DNA of 64,000 nt from CAVQCA01 sp963763115 (GCA_963763115.1 CAVXNM010000034.1:1-64000); one strand, 5' to 3'; counted from the first letter of the stretch, positions 9,680 through 18,360 are shown. Numbers and translations are program-made. Notes: generated by a model not told the origin, from the sequence alone.

Positions 9680-10123
9680 TTATTCCATCGTGATCTTCAG
9701 GCCCTCCACCCCCAGGTCCAGCGCAATGCCCTGCGCAGCGGCCTTCAGGTGCAGGACCACGCCCTTGTCGTTCTTCATCACGAAATCGCCCTTGCTGGCA
9801 TTACCCAGGGTGACACCGGCCTCGGCCACACCATAGACGCCCGCGAAGTCGGCGGCATTTTTCAGGTCATAAACATCGCCGGTTAGCTTGACATGGTTGA
9901 CGCCGAAACCGCCGAGCTTGAGGCCATCGGTCTTGAATTTGTAGGACTTTCCCTGGAAATGCAGGGTGCCGCCGCCGATATCGCCGCCCACGATCCACAT
10001 GATCTGGGTCTCGTCGATGACGATGGTGCCGGAGGGCGTCTTGTCCTCGGCCATGGCGAGACTGGCCGATAGAAGCAAAGGAACGACAAGAAACCAAATA
10101 ACACGTTTTATCAGCTTATTCAT
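9680..10123 (-). CDS. Exported protein of unknown function (glycine-rich beta pattern)
   Basis: 147 residues from the ATG at 10123, which has GGAG 8 nt upstream. The open frame extends to 10624, but that part looks unrelated. A signal peptide (FLVVPLLLSASLAMA) is followed by a compact domain with GGDIGGGTLHFQGKSYKF, KLGGFGVNHVKLTGDVYDL and NDKGVVLHLK. These alternate hydrophobic and polar residues as in beta strands. I recall similar small exported proteins but cannot name a family. Last intact gene before the mobile region. Confidence 0.65.
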   Translation of the reverse strand: MNKLIKRVIWFLVVPLLLSASLAMAEDKTPSGTIVIDETQIMWIVGGDIGGGTLHFQGKSYKFKTDGLKLGGFGVNHVKLTGDVYDLKNAADFAGVYGVAEAGVTLGNASKGDFVMKNDKGVVLHLKAAAQGIALDLGVEGLKITME

Positions 10124-10659
10124 CTGACTTCTCCTTGTGGTTTTCACGACAACGGGATTGGGAATGGGTATCGGACCATTGTTTTTTAGCTGCAAGAGTA
10201 AACTTGCCTGTGCCCAGCGATTAATCGCGTGCTCACGAATAGGTATTTCAGGTTCAACTGGTTCGCGAGCTGGCTCGCTCCTACAGTAGCTTAGTCGTAT
10301 TTTTCGAGGCGTACAGAAGTATTTATTCCGTGACGGAATGTAAGCTTCCTTGCTTAAATCCGCATGAAATTTTCTTTTCACCGGTAACCCGACATCCAGT
10401 TCCGGACAAAAACGTTCGGGTATTTCACCCCGATAGCCCTGCAGGCGCTTCACGTGGTTCCATGCTTTGTCGGTATCGCCACACTCGGCGGAAAAGCTTG
10501 CCAGGGCCTGCAGAACATCCCGGTCATCGGTATGGGACGCCTGTGCCGTCTTGATGGTAGCGAGCAACCATAGGGTGCAAAAAATTGAATTAATCTGGAT
10601 GACATGAAGGGGCTTGTTGAGCAATCGGGGCTCAATCCGTTAATGAGGCCAGCAGAATT
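10124..10659. other. Non-coding or relic stretch before the IS200 element
   Basis: A minus-strand frame stays open here and reads into the downstream exported protein. It has no ribosome site, and its peptide (for example ECGDTDKAWNHVKRLQGYRG) is not recognised. It may be a decayed gene. It contains the REP-like palindrome listed separately. Confidence 0.35.
10257..10284. repeat. REP-like palindrome
   Basis: The sequence GTTCGCGAGCTGGCTCGCTC followed by CTAC is an imperfect palindrome. It closely resembles the GAGCGAGC..GCTCGCGAA repetitive extragenic palindromes known from Pseudomonas. REP elements are moved by Y1 transposases of the IS200/IS605 superfamily, and such a gene lies 450 bp away. 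Only one clear copy was noticed in this window. Confidence 0.5.
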
Positions 10660-11275
10660 AATCAACTACCACCCGCAGAGCGGGTGGTATGATGAAAGCC
10701 CCCAGAGGGGGCTAGATACTAAAGCCCTGCTAACTTCATCTGCTCCTGACGTTTCTCTTCTTGCTCCTGGTTCTTGATGTACTCCCGGATCAGCTGCTCG
10801 TCTAATCCCACCGTACTCACGCAATACCCGCGTGCCCAGAAGTGACGACCCGTGAAATTCCGCTTCACCTGCAAATATTCCCTGAATATCCGAATCGCTG
10901 ACTTCCCTTTCAGAAACCCCACCGTATTGGCTACACTGAACTTCGGCGGAATCATCAACAGCATGTGGATATGATCCCGCATCGCATAACCCTCCACTAA
11001 CTCCAATCCACCTTGGCGACATAACTCGCGAAAAATCCCGCCAATTTCCTTCCGCAACGTCCCGTAAATCGCCTGCTTGCGATATTTCGGAACAAACACA
11101 ATGTGATATCTGCAATAATGCTTGACGTGAGCTTGGCTTTGCCAGTCTCTCATTTTGGCCTCCTGTTAGAACTTGCCGGTTCAAAGGGAGGCCATTTTCT
11201 TACTCCGCACGCCGCAACGGCAGAGCCCTGTCAAGTCTCACCGCCAGAGGCGGTGGTTTACCTAGATTTAAATTA
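10660..11275 (-). mobile_element. IS200/IS605-family insertion sequence
   Basis: Single-ORF element. The left side has a hairpin (ACCACCCG/CGGGTGGT, 10668-10688) followed by a second one (AGCCCCCAGAGGGGGCT, about 10698). The right side has CACCGCC/GGCGGTG at 11239-11255. Subterminal hairpins instead of terminal inverted repeats are typical of single-strand transposing IS200 elements. Exact ends cannot be fixed by eye. Confidence 0.75.
10719..11153 (-). CDS. tnpA: IS200-family transposase TnpA (Y1 HUH nuclease)
   Basis: 144 residues, the usual size. Features seen: YHIVFVPKYRKQAIYG near the N-terminus, the HUH metal motif within MRDHIHMLLMIPP (about 58-70), and the candidate nucleophilic tyrosine in LIREYIKNQ near the C-terminus. 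It appears intact and so possibly active. It catalyses peel-and-paste transposition of single-stranded DNA. No accessory TnpB gene is present. Confidence 0.93.
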   Translation of the reverse strand: MRDWQSQAHVKHYCRYHIVFVPKYRKQAIYGTLRKEIGGIFRELCRQGGLELVEGYAMRDHIHMLLMIPPKFSVANTVGFLKGKSAIRIFREYLQVKRNFTGRHFWARGYCVSTVGLDEQLIREYIKNQEQEEKRQEQMKLAGL

Positions 11276-11520
11276 ATGTGGAGGCGATTCCGAAACTCGG
11301 AAGCGGCAAGAATGATTTTAGCCGGGCAAAGCAGATGGCATTAGAAGCGTGTGCATATGGAATATGATACCAATCCGCATCCAGCCCTAAACGGCAACTT
11401 TCTGTGCATCCAAGACATGGACCCCATGACGTCGTATAACAATTCAGGGCCAGACCCTCACTCCTGTATGTGAAAATACGTACACGGCTCTCCGAATTCT
11501 TTGACCGACACCAACAATCT

Positions 11521-12022
11521 GCCATGCCACACTCGTAGGCGTGGATATCACCAAGCGAATGCCTCGAGAAGTGCTAATTGAATTTCTCAAGCTGCTAGCC
11601 AGATGGGAATCGCGTGAGCTAAAGCAGATCATGCAGTAGAAGTGAGAGCAGGTGCGGCTCGTGCGGTTACACTAATCGTGTTGAATGTGGTGTTGAGGTC
11701 CGTTTCGGTTTGCCGCTTCAAAACAAGCGCACCGAAGTGGAAGACCACCCAATTAGAAATCATTCCGAAGATATACCAGCTTTTCTAACTTATTGATTCT
11801 TGTGGGTACCGAAATGATAAAACCGCTAGATACTTTGCTTGGGAAGCTACAGTTCTACCATTGAACTACACCCGCGAGATATACCACCTGAAGGATCAAC
11901 AATTTATACGAACGGTTGGTCTACTTCAATCCCTAAAAAGATAACCACCTGATTATATAAGCAAACCGAAACGTAGAGGAATTGTACCGAAGGTTTTATC
12001 AAAAGCTAAACCAAATCACTCG
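11521..12022. repeat. Long direct repeat, copy A (~500 bp)
   Basis: Closely matches 28446-28932 in the same orientation, with scattered substitutions and small indels. On the + strand its first 100 bp retain the tail of a protein (VLIEFLKLL in both copies). Its centre contains a displaced 5' piece of a tRNA-Gly gene on the minus strand. About 175 bp of the same unit recur at 34920-35094. No intact gene is present in 11276-12101. Confidence 0.85.
11837..11875 (-). pseudogene. 5' fragment of tRNA-Gly(CCC), copy A
   Basis: On the minus strand the sequence begins GCGGGTGTAGTTCAATGG and runs through the D arm and an anticodon loop with CCC (CTTCCCAAG), then breaks. The variable loop, T arm and 3' acceptor strand are missing. 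It matches the 5' half of bacterial tRNA-Gly(CCC). Non-functional relic of integration at this tRNA gene or of rearrangement. Confidence 0.8.
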
Positions 12023-12101
12023 GACTGCAATGATGTTGTAAAATCCCAACCGGTTGGTTAGCCGGCGCCTAACAATCCTCCAGTTTGACGGCAGCAGATA
12101 A

Positions 12102-13168
12102 ATGTCAGATAGCGACGTAACCAGAATCGACCGTAAAGAAGCTGCCTCCGGCCGTGTTAGCTACGGCGATGCAGTTCTCTTACACGAGACAAGTCGCTCA
12201 CATATAACACTGGTCCCCTTTTCATTCGCCATTCTGACCATACGGAGCTATCGATTAAGATAGTTTCATATGCTAAGCAGCCGCCACCCTATGACTGGGT
12301 CGTCAATGAGGAAAAATCACTGACGTTAACCGGCCCGGCATCCCAGAAACTCTTCTCAGCATTGAAAGACCACTTGGCTGTAGCGCAACAAGATGACGAC
12401 GGTTCATATTTGCTCTTGAGAGTTTCCGAAGGCACGGCTGATATTGGACAGCACGATCCTCAAACTGTCGCAAAGGCTCTCATGAAGCTGCTCTCTCGTG
12501 AGGATATCGTTCAACATCTTGATGGAGCAGACTTGAGCGATGAACTTATCGGATCCTTACGGAGTGCGATTCGATTGCGAGAAATGCAGTCAGCGGTCGC
12601 CGACCTACAAGAGAAACTGGAACATGGGGAAACTAACGAACAGCTGTATCAAGACTGGTGCCAAACACATTCATGGGCTTTTGGAAGTGCATATGTAGTT
12701 AACGACGAGGTACGTAACATTACAGCCAGTGATAACCTTGACCTTCTATTACCCACAGTTATCGCTGGCTATCGCGACCTAGTTGAACTGAAAAGACCAG
12801 ACATGGATGTACTTCGATATGATCAAGCACATCGGAACTACTACTGGTCCGCTGACGTATCGCGAGCTATTGGTCAGTGTCACCGGTACCTAGATGTTCT
12901 TCACGAGGTTGCGGCTAATGGTCTTCGTGATCATCCCGAAATCGTTGCATACCATCCGCGTGCAATTATTGTTATTGGACGTTCTAAAAATTGGGAAAAC
13001 GCACAATTACGTGCCTTACATGGATTGAATCATAGGTTAACCAGTGTCACGGTCATGACCTATGATCAGTTGCTTGCACAGGGAGAGCGCTTGCTAAGTA
13101 TTGTTTCCCCTAACACTACAGAAATGAGCGAAACTTTATCCCAGCGGGAAGATGACATCTCATTTTAG
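12102..13168 (+). pseudogene. sduA: Shedu anti-phage nuclease SduA (DUF4263), one frameshift
   Basis: The ATG at 12102 opens a frame that shifts by one base in the CCCC run at 12215-12218; a fifth C would restore a protein of about 355 residues. The N-terminal part reads RIDRKEAASGRV, then IRHSDHTELSIKIVSYAKQ. The C-terminal PD-(D/E)xK nuclease core shows NEQLYQDWCQTHSWAFG, NLDLLLPTVIAGYRDLVELK (catalytic D and ExK) and SRAIGQCHRYLDVL, as in DUF4263. Shedu proteins are DNA endonucleases that defend against phage. AT-richer than its neighbours. The break may be real or a base-call error. Confidence 0.78.
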
Positions 13169-13246
13169 TGAAAAACCGTATCAGAGAGGCTAATTTATAT
13201 TAGCAATATTTGCTCACTGATACAGATTTACTTAAATTGAGTACAC

Positions 13247-14390
13247 TAGTGGTCCATGCGTAAAGTAGTGTAATTAATATCGACTGAGCGTATCATTTGG
13301 TATGCGCTCAGCCAAGTCACTTCGTATCTCCAAGCGGGCCGCAGCAACGCTGAACCAATGGTGTCGATCCACGACGCTGCCTCACGGTCAGATCATGCGC
13401 GCAAAAATCATTTTGCAACTCAGTGAAGGTATGACGCCCACTGAGGTTGCTACGGCACAGAGGACCACAGCAAAGACGGTGCACCGATGGCGAAATCGGT
13501 TTGAGGCCGAGGGTATTGACGGTCTACTGGAACGTCCGCGCTCTGGGCGCCCGACGGTCATCGATAAAAAGACCGTCGACAAGGTCATCTTCCTGACAAC
13601 GAAACGTGTCCCTGAAGAGGCAACACACTGGAGCATCGAGTTGATGGCCCGGTACGCGGAGGTGACGCCGTGGCAGGTACGCCAGATCTGGAAAGCCGCT
13701 GATTTACGCCCGCATCGGCTGAAGACATTCAAGATCAGCACCGATCCAGCATTTGCCGACAAGGTGGTCGATATCGTCGGGCTGTACATGAGCCCGCCCG
13801 ACAACGCCGTGGTGCTCAGCGTTGACGAGAAGACGCAGATTCAGGCGCTGGATCGCACACAGCCAGGTTTACCGCTGAACCCGAGTCGCATAGGCAGTCG
13901 CACGCATGACTACAAGCGAAACGGCACCGCGGCCCTGTATGCCGCATTCAACACGCTCACAGGAAAAGTCATTGGTAAGGTCACCGACAAGACCAACGGC
14001 AAAGAGTTCTTATCCTTCCTCAAACTGCTGAATCGGCGCTTCAGTGCAGGCAAGGATCTTCACATCATCCTGGACAATCTAAGCGCTCACAAAACGCCGG
14101 CCGTGCGCGAGTGGCTCGAAGCACATCCCCGCATCTACCTTCACTTTACCCCTACCAGTTCATCATGGTTGAATGCTGTTGAAGGTTGGTTCGCTCAGTT
14201 GGAACGTCGTGCCCTGTACCGTGGCGTATTCACCAGCGTTCCTGAGTTGAAGGCCGAACTGCGAAGATTCATCGAAGTCCACAATGAGCAAAGCGCCAAA
14301 CCCTTCAAGTGGACGAAACCGGCAAGCAACATCATCGCCGCAGTGGGCCGCGCCAAGCACGCGTTACACAATTAACCGCATGGACCACTA
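13247..14390 (+). mobile_element. IS630-family insertion sequence, intact
   Basis: Perfect terminal inverted repeats GTGGTCCATGCG (from 13249) and CGCATGGACCAC (to 14388) are bordered by TA on both sides, the target duplication typical of IS630/Tc1-mariner elements. It carries one complete transposase. It lies between the Shedu gene and the HEPN-like gene, so it may have split a defence locus. Confidence 0.93.
13302..14375 (+). CDS. IS630-family transposase
   Basis: 357 residues. Two N-terminal helix-turn-helix regions (residues about 20-130; TPTEVATAQRTTAKTVHRWR) precede a DDE catalytic domain: VLSVDEKTQIQALDR (first D), LHIILDNLSAHKT (second D), and SSSWLNAVEGWFAQLERRAL (E). The reading frame is uninterrupted between intact inverted repeats, so the element is potentially active. 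Confidence 0.96.
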   Translation: MRSAKSLRISKRAAATLNQWCRSTTLPHGQIMRAKIILQLSEGMTPTEVATAQRTTAKTVHRWRNRFEAEGIDGLLERPRSGRPTVIDKKTVDKVIFLTTKRVPEEATHWSIELMARYAEVTPWQVRQIWKAADLRPHRLKTFKISTDPAFADKVVDIVGLYMSPPDNAVVLSVDEKTQIQALDRTQPGLPLNPSRIGSRTHDYKRNGTAALYAAFNTLTGKVIGKVTDKTNGKEFLSFLKLLNRRFSAGKDLHIILDNLSAHKTPAVREWLEAHPRIYLHFTPTSSSWLNAVEGWFAQLERRALYRGVFTSVPELKAELRRFIEVHNEQSAKPFKWTKPASNIIAAVGRAKHALHN

Positions 14391-14524
14391 GGCCACGAAC
14401 AACCTTTGGATGCTCCTCCTTATCCAAATGGGAGTAATATTATTCGCTCTCCGGTGCGCATAGTTTAAATGACTCAACACAAGAGTATTCGTCTAGGCTG
14501 GTTACGTGACGCAAGGAACCAACT

Positions 14525-15358
14525 ATGGCAGACATAAAGCTAGACCTGCTTGACAACGCCATAGATAGCCTGAATGAGGCCCTTAGCAAGTACCAAGAAG
14601 GCAAGGACGGTAACGAAAAGGCATATAAGTTCTGCATCCAACACCTTTCACACTTTTTTGAGCTAATACTAAAATATTACGTCACACAGTCACACCCGTT
14701 GCTCATTTATAAAAATCCCTTTGCGAAGATCATTAATCAAGAGTCTCAAACCATTGGCCTTTATGAAGCGATCAATTTCTTAAAAAATGAAGGCCATGAA
14801 ATATTCGAAAGGTTCGAGGAAGATCTTCATTGGCTAAAGAAGCTTCGTAACAATATTGAACACCATAAATTTGAGATGGATGTAGATGAAGTTGAGGAAA
14901 CGATTGGTCGCTTGATGAGTGCCGTCGTCGAATTTGATGAGTCACATGAGAGTATTAACCTGAGCTCCTATATTTCAACGGCACAATATGATTTGTTTCA
15001 TATGTTGGCGAACACATATGAAGGGCGTCTGAAAAAAGCCGAACTTGAAGTGAAGCGCGCAAAGGAAAAGGCATATGAAGGTGTCCGGCCTAAGGAATAT
15101 AATTTAGTAGACTTCCATATTTACCATTGCTATGAGTGCGATCACGACACCATAATTCCAAATTCTGAGTCTTCTACCGGCTATAGCTGTACGTTTTGCG
15201 GTAATGAAGAATCTGATGATATTGAAGTGGAATGCGGTATGTGTGGTAGTTCATGGCCAATTCGTGATATGCGCTACCTTGATTGGTCCGTCACGGGACA
15301 ATATGAATACTATTGCCCATATTGCATGCACGACCCTGATTATGTCAGTGACGACTGA
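14525..15358 (+). CDS. HEPN-like protein with two C-terminal zinc ribbons
   Basis: 277 residues; the ATG has AAGGA about 8 nt upstream. The helical N-terminal half contains R108-N-N-I-E-H113, the R-x4-H signature of HEPN ribonucleases, flanked by long helices (YKFCIQHLSHFFELILKYY). The C-terminus has CxxC pairs at 202/205, 222/225, 237/240 and 264/267, enough for two zinc ribbons. The gene is AT-rich compared with core genes and lies just past the IS630 copy and the Shedu gene. I infer a defence-related RNase or nucleic-acid sensor; no known system of this exact architecture comes to mind. Confidence 0.6.
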   Translation: MADIKLDLLDNAIDSLNEALSKYQEGKDGNEKAYKFCIQHLSHFFELILKYYVTQSHPLLIYKNPFAKIINQESQTIGLYEAINFLKNEGHEIFERFEEDLHWLKKLRNNIEHHKFEMDVDEVEETIGRLMSAVVEFDESHESINLSSYISTAQYDLFHMLANTYEGRLKKAELEVKRAKEKAYEGVRPKEYNLVDFHIYHCYECDHDTIIPNSESSTGYSCTFCGNEESDDIEVECGMCGSSWPIRDMRYLDWSVTGQYEYYCPYCMHDPDYVSDD

Positions 15359-15476
15359 CAAAGATTTTAACGTCGAAGCTCTACACCCCCACATTCAATG
15401 CAGCCGTTCCTGACTCTCGGCATCCCTCTACTCCTGGATTATCACCCTCACCTACGATAACACCATCAAACATCAT

Positions 15477-15782
15477 CTAACTATTCCATTTTGGAAAGTA
15501 TGTCTTTAACCGCTCCACTGTGTGCCGCCACTTTGGTGTTGTCGGCTGACAGACCGTGTTCTGGTTACCGAACAGGCCTACCTCATTGACGGCTTTCGAT
15601 TCGGGAACGGTGTCGAGCCACTCCACGCGAACAAAGTACTCTGCCTTCTCTGGATCATCAGCGTTCTTTTTATATAAGTCGGCGTGTTTGAGAACCTCCA
15701 GCGCCGGAAGCTCACCTGACGATGTCTGCACTGTGAATTCCTTGACGGGACGTACTGTCTCCATGACCGTCGTCCGCGGCAT
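15477..15782 (-). CDS. Conserved protein of unknown function
   Basis: 101 residues; an alternative start lies six codons later (METVRPVK). The C-terminal half reads EYFVRVEWLDTVPESKAVNE, then VGLFGNQNTVCQPTTPKWRH and TVERL. It is dense in conserved-looking aromatic, Asn and Trp residues, like a folded nucleic-acid or ligand-binding domain. I have seen similar tails in uncharacterised proteins of accessory regions but cannot name the family. Divergent from def, which starts 45 bp away. Confidence 0.6.
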   Translation of the reverse strand: MPRTTVMETVRPVKEFTVQTSSGELPALEVLKHADLYKKNADDPEKAEYFVRVEWLDTVPESKAVNEVGLFGNQNTVCQPTTPKWRHTVERLKTYFPKWNS

Positions 15783-15826
15783 ACAGGACGCTCACCGCAC
15801 CGGCTCCGTTAGGCTATCATACCGGC

Positions 15827-16390
15827 ATGAGCGTACAGCCCGTCCTGCGAATGGGTGACCCGGTGTTGCGCCGGGTCGCCGCCCCCGTAGAGCAGTTCGA
15901 CACACCGGAGCTCAAGCGACTGATTGCCGACATGACGGACACCATGAACGCCTGTGACGGTGCGGGACTGGCGGCGATCCAGATCGGCGTGTTGCAACGC
16001 GTGGTGATATTCGGCGTGGAGCACAATCCACGTTATCCGGATGCCGTTCCGGTGCCGTTCACGGTGCTGATCAATCCCGTGATCACCCCGCTGGACGAGG
16101 AGCGGGAGGAGGAGTGGGAAGGGTGTCTGAGTGTGCCGGGGATGCGCGGGCTGGTACCGCGCTACACGCGGATTCACTACCGTGGTTTAGATCCGTCCGG
16201 CAACGCCATCGACCGGGACGTCGAGGGATTCCACGCGCGTGTGGTGCAGCACGAGTGTGACCACCTCGACGGTATCCTGTACCCGGAACGGATCGCGGAT
16301 CTGCGCAAGTTCGGATTCATCGAGGAACTCCAGCAGGCAGGTCTGTTCGCAGACCGTATCATCGAGGTTAAACCCACGGTGGGGCCGTGA
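15827..16390 (+). CDS. def: Peptide deformylase
   Basis: Removes the N-formyl group from nascent proteins; metal hydrolase, 187 residues. All three motifs are present: GAGLAAIQIG (residues about 45-54), EGCLSVPG (about 98-105) and QHECDHLDG (about 140-148, with the HExxH-type zinc ligands). It stands alone, without the usual fmt/dprA neighbours, in a region of mobile DNA. It may therefore be an additional copy rather than the housekeeping one. Confidence 0.95.
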   Translation: MSVQPVLRMGDPVLRRVAAPVEQFDTPELKRLIADMTDTMNACDGAGLAAIQIGVLQRVVIFGVEHNPRYPDAVPVPFTVLINPVITPLDEEREEEWEGCLSVPGMRGLVPRYTRIHYRGLDPSGNAIDRDVEGFHARVVQHECDHLDGILYPERIADLRKFGFIEELQQAGLFADRIIEVKPTVGP

Positions 16391-16625
16391 TTCCGTGGGA
16401 TCATATTCGGATTTTTCTATTCAGGCTTACCAAGATCATTCCCCTATATGGCAGCGCAGGCATGCTCCGCCAAGGCTTGCAGAAGGAATATATCGTTGGC
16501 AACCATGTCGATGTCGATGTGGAACACTCATCGTGAGGCACTGCGCCCGACTGATATGAGAAGTTGAATGTTCGACCGATTAAAGCAAGTCGTTGAGGTC
16601 CTTATAAATGGACCATGACGCGTTA

Positions 16626-17060
16626 TCAATCCGTTTCAAGCTTCTTCCTCTGCTCCGCCCACAGCACCGCCGTCCCCGCCGCCAGCTCGATCAGCATCAC
16701 CTCTGGTTGCAACGTCTCGTCCAGGATGGCGGCGACGATATCGGGTGCCAGGGTGGTCAGGTTAACCATGCGGCTCACGTAGCTGTCGTTGATCCCCTCA
16801 CGCAGGGCGATCTCCTTCAAAGACTCGGCCTCACCCGATTCCAGGAGGGCCAGCCAGCGGTGCCCGCGGGCGAGTGCGAGCTGGAGCGGCGTCGGCGTGT
16901 CATCCCAGGGGCGTGGCTGCACACGGTCACCATCCGGCAGGGTCACGACTTTGCGCAGACCGCGACGCTTGATCCGGATCGGAACGGTGACGGTGATGCT
17001 CCCGTCACTTGTAGTAATCACCTCGGGCTGACCCGCGCGATCAATCAGAATCTCGCTCAT
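16626..17060 (-). CDS. Recombinase-associated HTH protein
   Basis: 144 residues. The first half is polar (ITVTVPIRIKRRGLRKVVTL). The second half has a helix-turn-helix (SLKEIALREGINDSYVSRMV) of the type that commonly follows large serine recombinase genes in proteobacterial islands. Its ATG overlaps the stop of the upstream gene by 4 nt. A decayed copy of its 3' end is at 28134-28280. Probably a DNA-binding partner of the recombinase, which here is damaged. Confidence 0.7.
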   Translation of the reverse strand: MSEILIDRAGQPEVITTSDGSITVTVPIRIKRRGLRKVVTLPDGDRVQPRPWDDTPTPLQLALARGHRWLALLESGEAESLKEIALREGINDSYVSRMVNLTTLAPDIVAAILDETLQPEVMLIELAAGTAVLWAEQRKKLETD

Positions 17061-17740
17061 GCCACGGCCTCCTCAACATTTTCTGCAGTGGGCTCCGGCT
17101 GCAGTTCGAGCGCCAGCACCTCGATCCCGTTGGCTCGGAACCGCACCTCGAGGTCCCGGGGCGAGACGATCACCTTCTCGATCAGAAGCCGCACGATGCG
17201 CTGCTGCTCCGCCGGGAAGAGTTGCTCCCAGATCACCTCCAGCCGGGTCATGGCCACCGTGACCTGCGCCTCGTCCAGGTAGGGATCGAGCCGGGTGGCG
17301 TGCTCGGTGACCCCCGCGACCATCTCCGGCGCCCGCAGCACCCGGCGCATCTGCTCGAGCACTGCGGCTTCCAGCTCCGCTGCCGGCAGGCGCGGCAGTC
17401 CCGAGGCGCCGGCATACTCCTTGTTGTCCCGCACCGGCAGGTAGTAACGGTAGAGGCGCCCGTTCTTCTTGCGGGTGAACCAGGGGGTGCCGGTCTCGAT
17501 CAACGCCTGGATGCGCCGCGCGTTGCGCTCCAGCAGCTGGGGATCGACCGTGCGGAACTCGATCTCCTGCAGCTTGTAGGCGATCCGCCGCTCCAGGAAC
17601 TGGCGATTGTGGGTGGGGTTGTCGCGGCCGAACAGTTGCTGCCACAGCGCCTTAATCTCGGCCATGAGCAGCTGCGGCAGTCGGGCAATTTGTGCTATGA
17701 CCGATGGAGGTGGAGTGAATCGGTTCGTGGATGTGTTCAT
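17057..17740 (-). CDS. Fusion of a DUF2924 N-terminus to a serine-recombinase C-terminus
   Basis: Residues 1-85 match DUF2924 (IARLPQLLMAEIKALWQQLF, then RDNPTHNRQFLERRIAYKLQ). From about residue 95 the protein becomes the C-terminal part of a large serine recombinase (TRKKNGRLYRYYLPVRDNKE, then IRQ-type helices LFPAEQQRIVRLLIEKVIVS). The usual order is a DUF2924 gene followed by a full recombinase of 500 or more residues. An in-frame deletion has removed the end of one, and the catalytic and most of the zinc-binding part of the other. Recombinase activity must be absent. Confidence 0.8.
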   Translation of the reverse strand: MNTSTNRFTPPPSVIAQIARLPQLLMAEIKALWQQLFGRDNPTHNRQFLERRIAYKLQEIEFRTVDPQLLERNARRIQALIETGTPWFTRKKNGRLYRYYLPVRDNKEYAGASGLPRLPAAELEAAVLEQMRRVLRAPEMVAGVTEHATRLDPYLDEAQVTVAMTRLEVIWEQLFPAEQQRIVRLLIEKVIVSPRDLEVRFRANGIEVLALELQPEPTAENVEEAVA

Positions 17741-17955
17741 TCGGACTCCATGTTGGTGTTGTCGGTGGAGTCTGTATGAACGCTCTGGTAGCCGGATAAG
17801 CCAAGTACAAACTCGCTCTCTGGCAGGCCATTTGCGAACTTCGGAGAGCATGTGCTGCGCAGACGGACAAGACCATTGGCCAGCAACGATGCGACTTCGC
17901 GCCGGCGCTGCTCTGGGGTCATACGTTCCGGGGGTAGATGGTTGATTTCATGCAT
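17737..17955 (-). CDS. Small protein preceding the DUF2924 gene
   Basis: 72 residues (MHEINHLPPERMTPEQRRRE at the start, then VASLLANGLVRLR). Small proteins with this start regularly precede DUF2924/recombinase operons. Its stop overlaps the next ATG (ATGA), so the three genes are a coupled operon. The C-terminal half (KFANGLPESEFVLGLSG) is polar. Function unknown. Confidence 0.65.
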   Translation of the reverse strand: MHEINHLPPERMTPEQRRREVASLLANGLVRLRSTCSPKFANGLPESEFVLGLSGYQSVHTDSTDNTNMESE

Positions 17956-18071
17956 CGGTATCGGTCCTGTCCGTCAAACGCGCTTGATGCGTAATTTTCC
18001 GGACAAACCGTCACCAATACCATGAGGGAGTTTGGGGTGGATGCAGGCGTCTGTGGACGCCTGCGGAGATT

Positions 18072-18330
18072 TCAGTAGGGAAGCTGGCCGTTGCGGATAA
18101 AATTTGTGTAGGTGTCGACCAGGAGTACATCCTCCTCGCCATCCTCCTTCTCCCACGGATCACGGCCGGGCAGGATAAGCAGCGTGATGACGAGATGGTA
18201 CTGATCGGAAACGACGCGCATTTCGCCGAGGGACAGGACCGCCAGCTACCCCGTGAACCAGATCCGCGCGGGGAGCTCCCCGGTAATAGCACTCCCACCC
18301 CTGAAGTTCTTTACGTAGACCAAATCCGTA
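18072..18330 (-). pseudogene. C-terminal remnant of an unrecognised protein
   Basis: The minus frame ending at 18072 reads LAVLSLGEMRVVSDQYHLVI and then TLLILPGRDPW up to NFIRNGQLPY. An upstream piece in the same frame (AITGELPARIWFTG) is separated from it by TAG at 18246-18248. The coherent hydrophobic pattern suggests real former coding. No start is visible and the family is unknown. The rest of 17956-18663 shows no gene. Confidence 0.5.
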
Positions 18331-18360
18331 AAGGACAGGAGGAACCTGTCCTGCTTTTTC
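18331..18360 (+). terminator. Terminator-like hairpin
   Basis: GGACAGG-AGGAA-CCTGTCC followed by TGCTTTTTC on the + strand. No intact + strand gene lies directly upstream, so it may be a leftover of a lost gene. Confidence 0.45.

Noticed and set aside
10124..10624. N-terminal extension of the exported protein at 9680-10123
   Set aside because: The true start at 10123 has a ribosome site and a signal peptide; the upstream part includes REP-like DNA.
10666..11184. 172-codon frame overlapping tnpA
   Set aside because: Shadow of the IS200 transposase in another frame.
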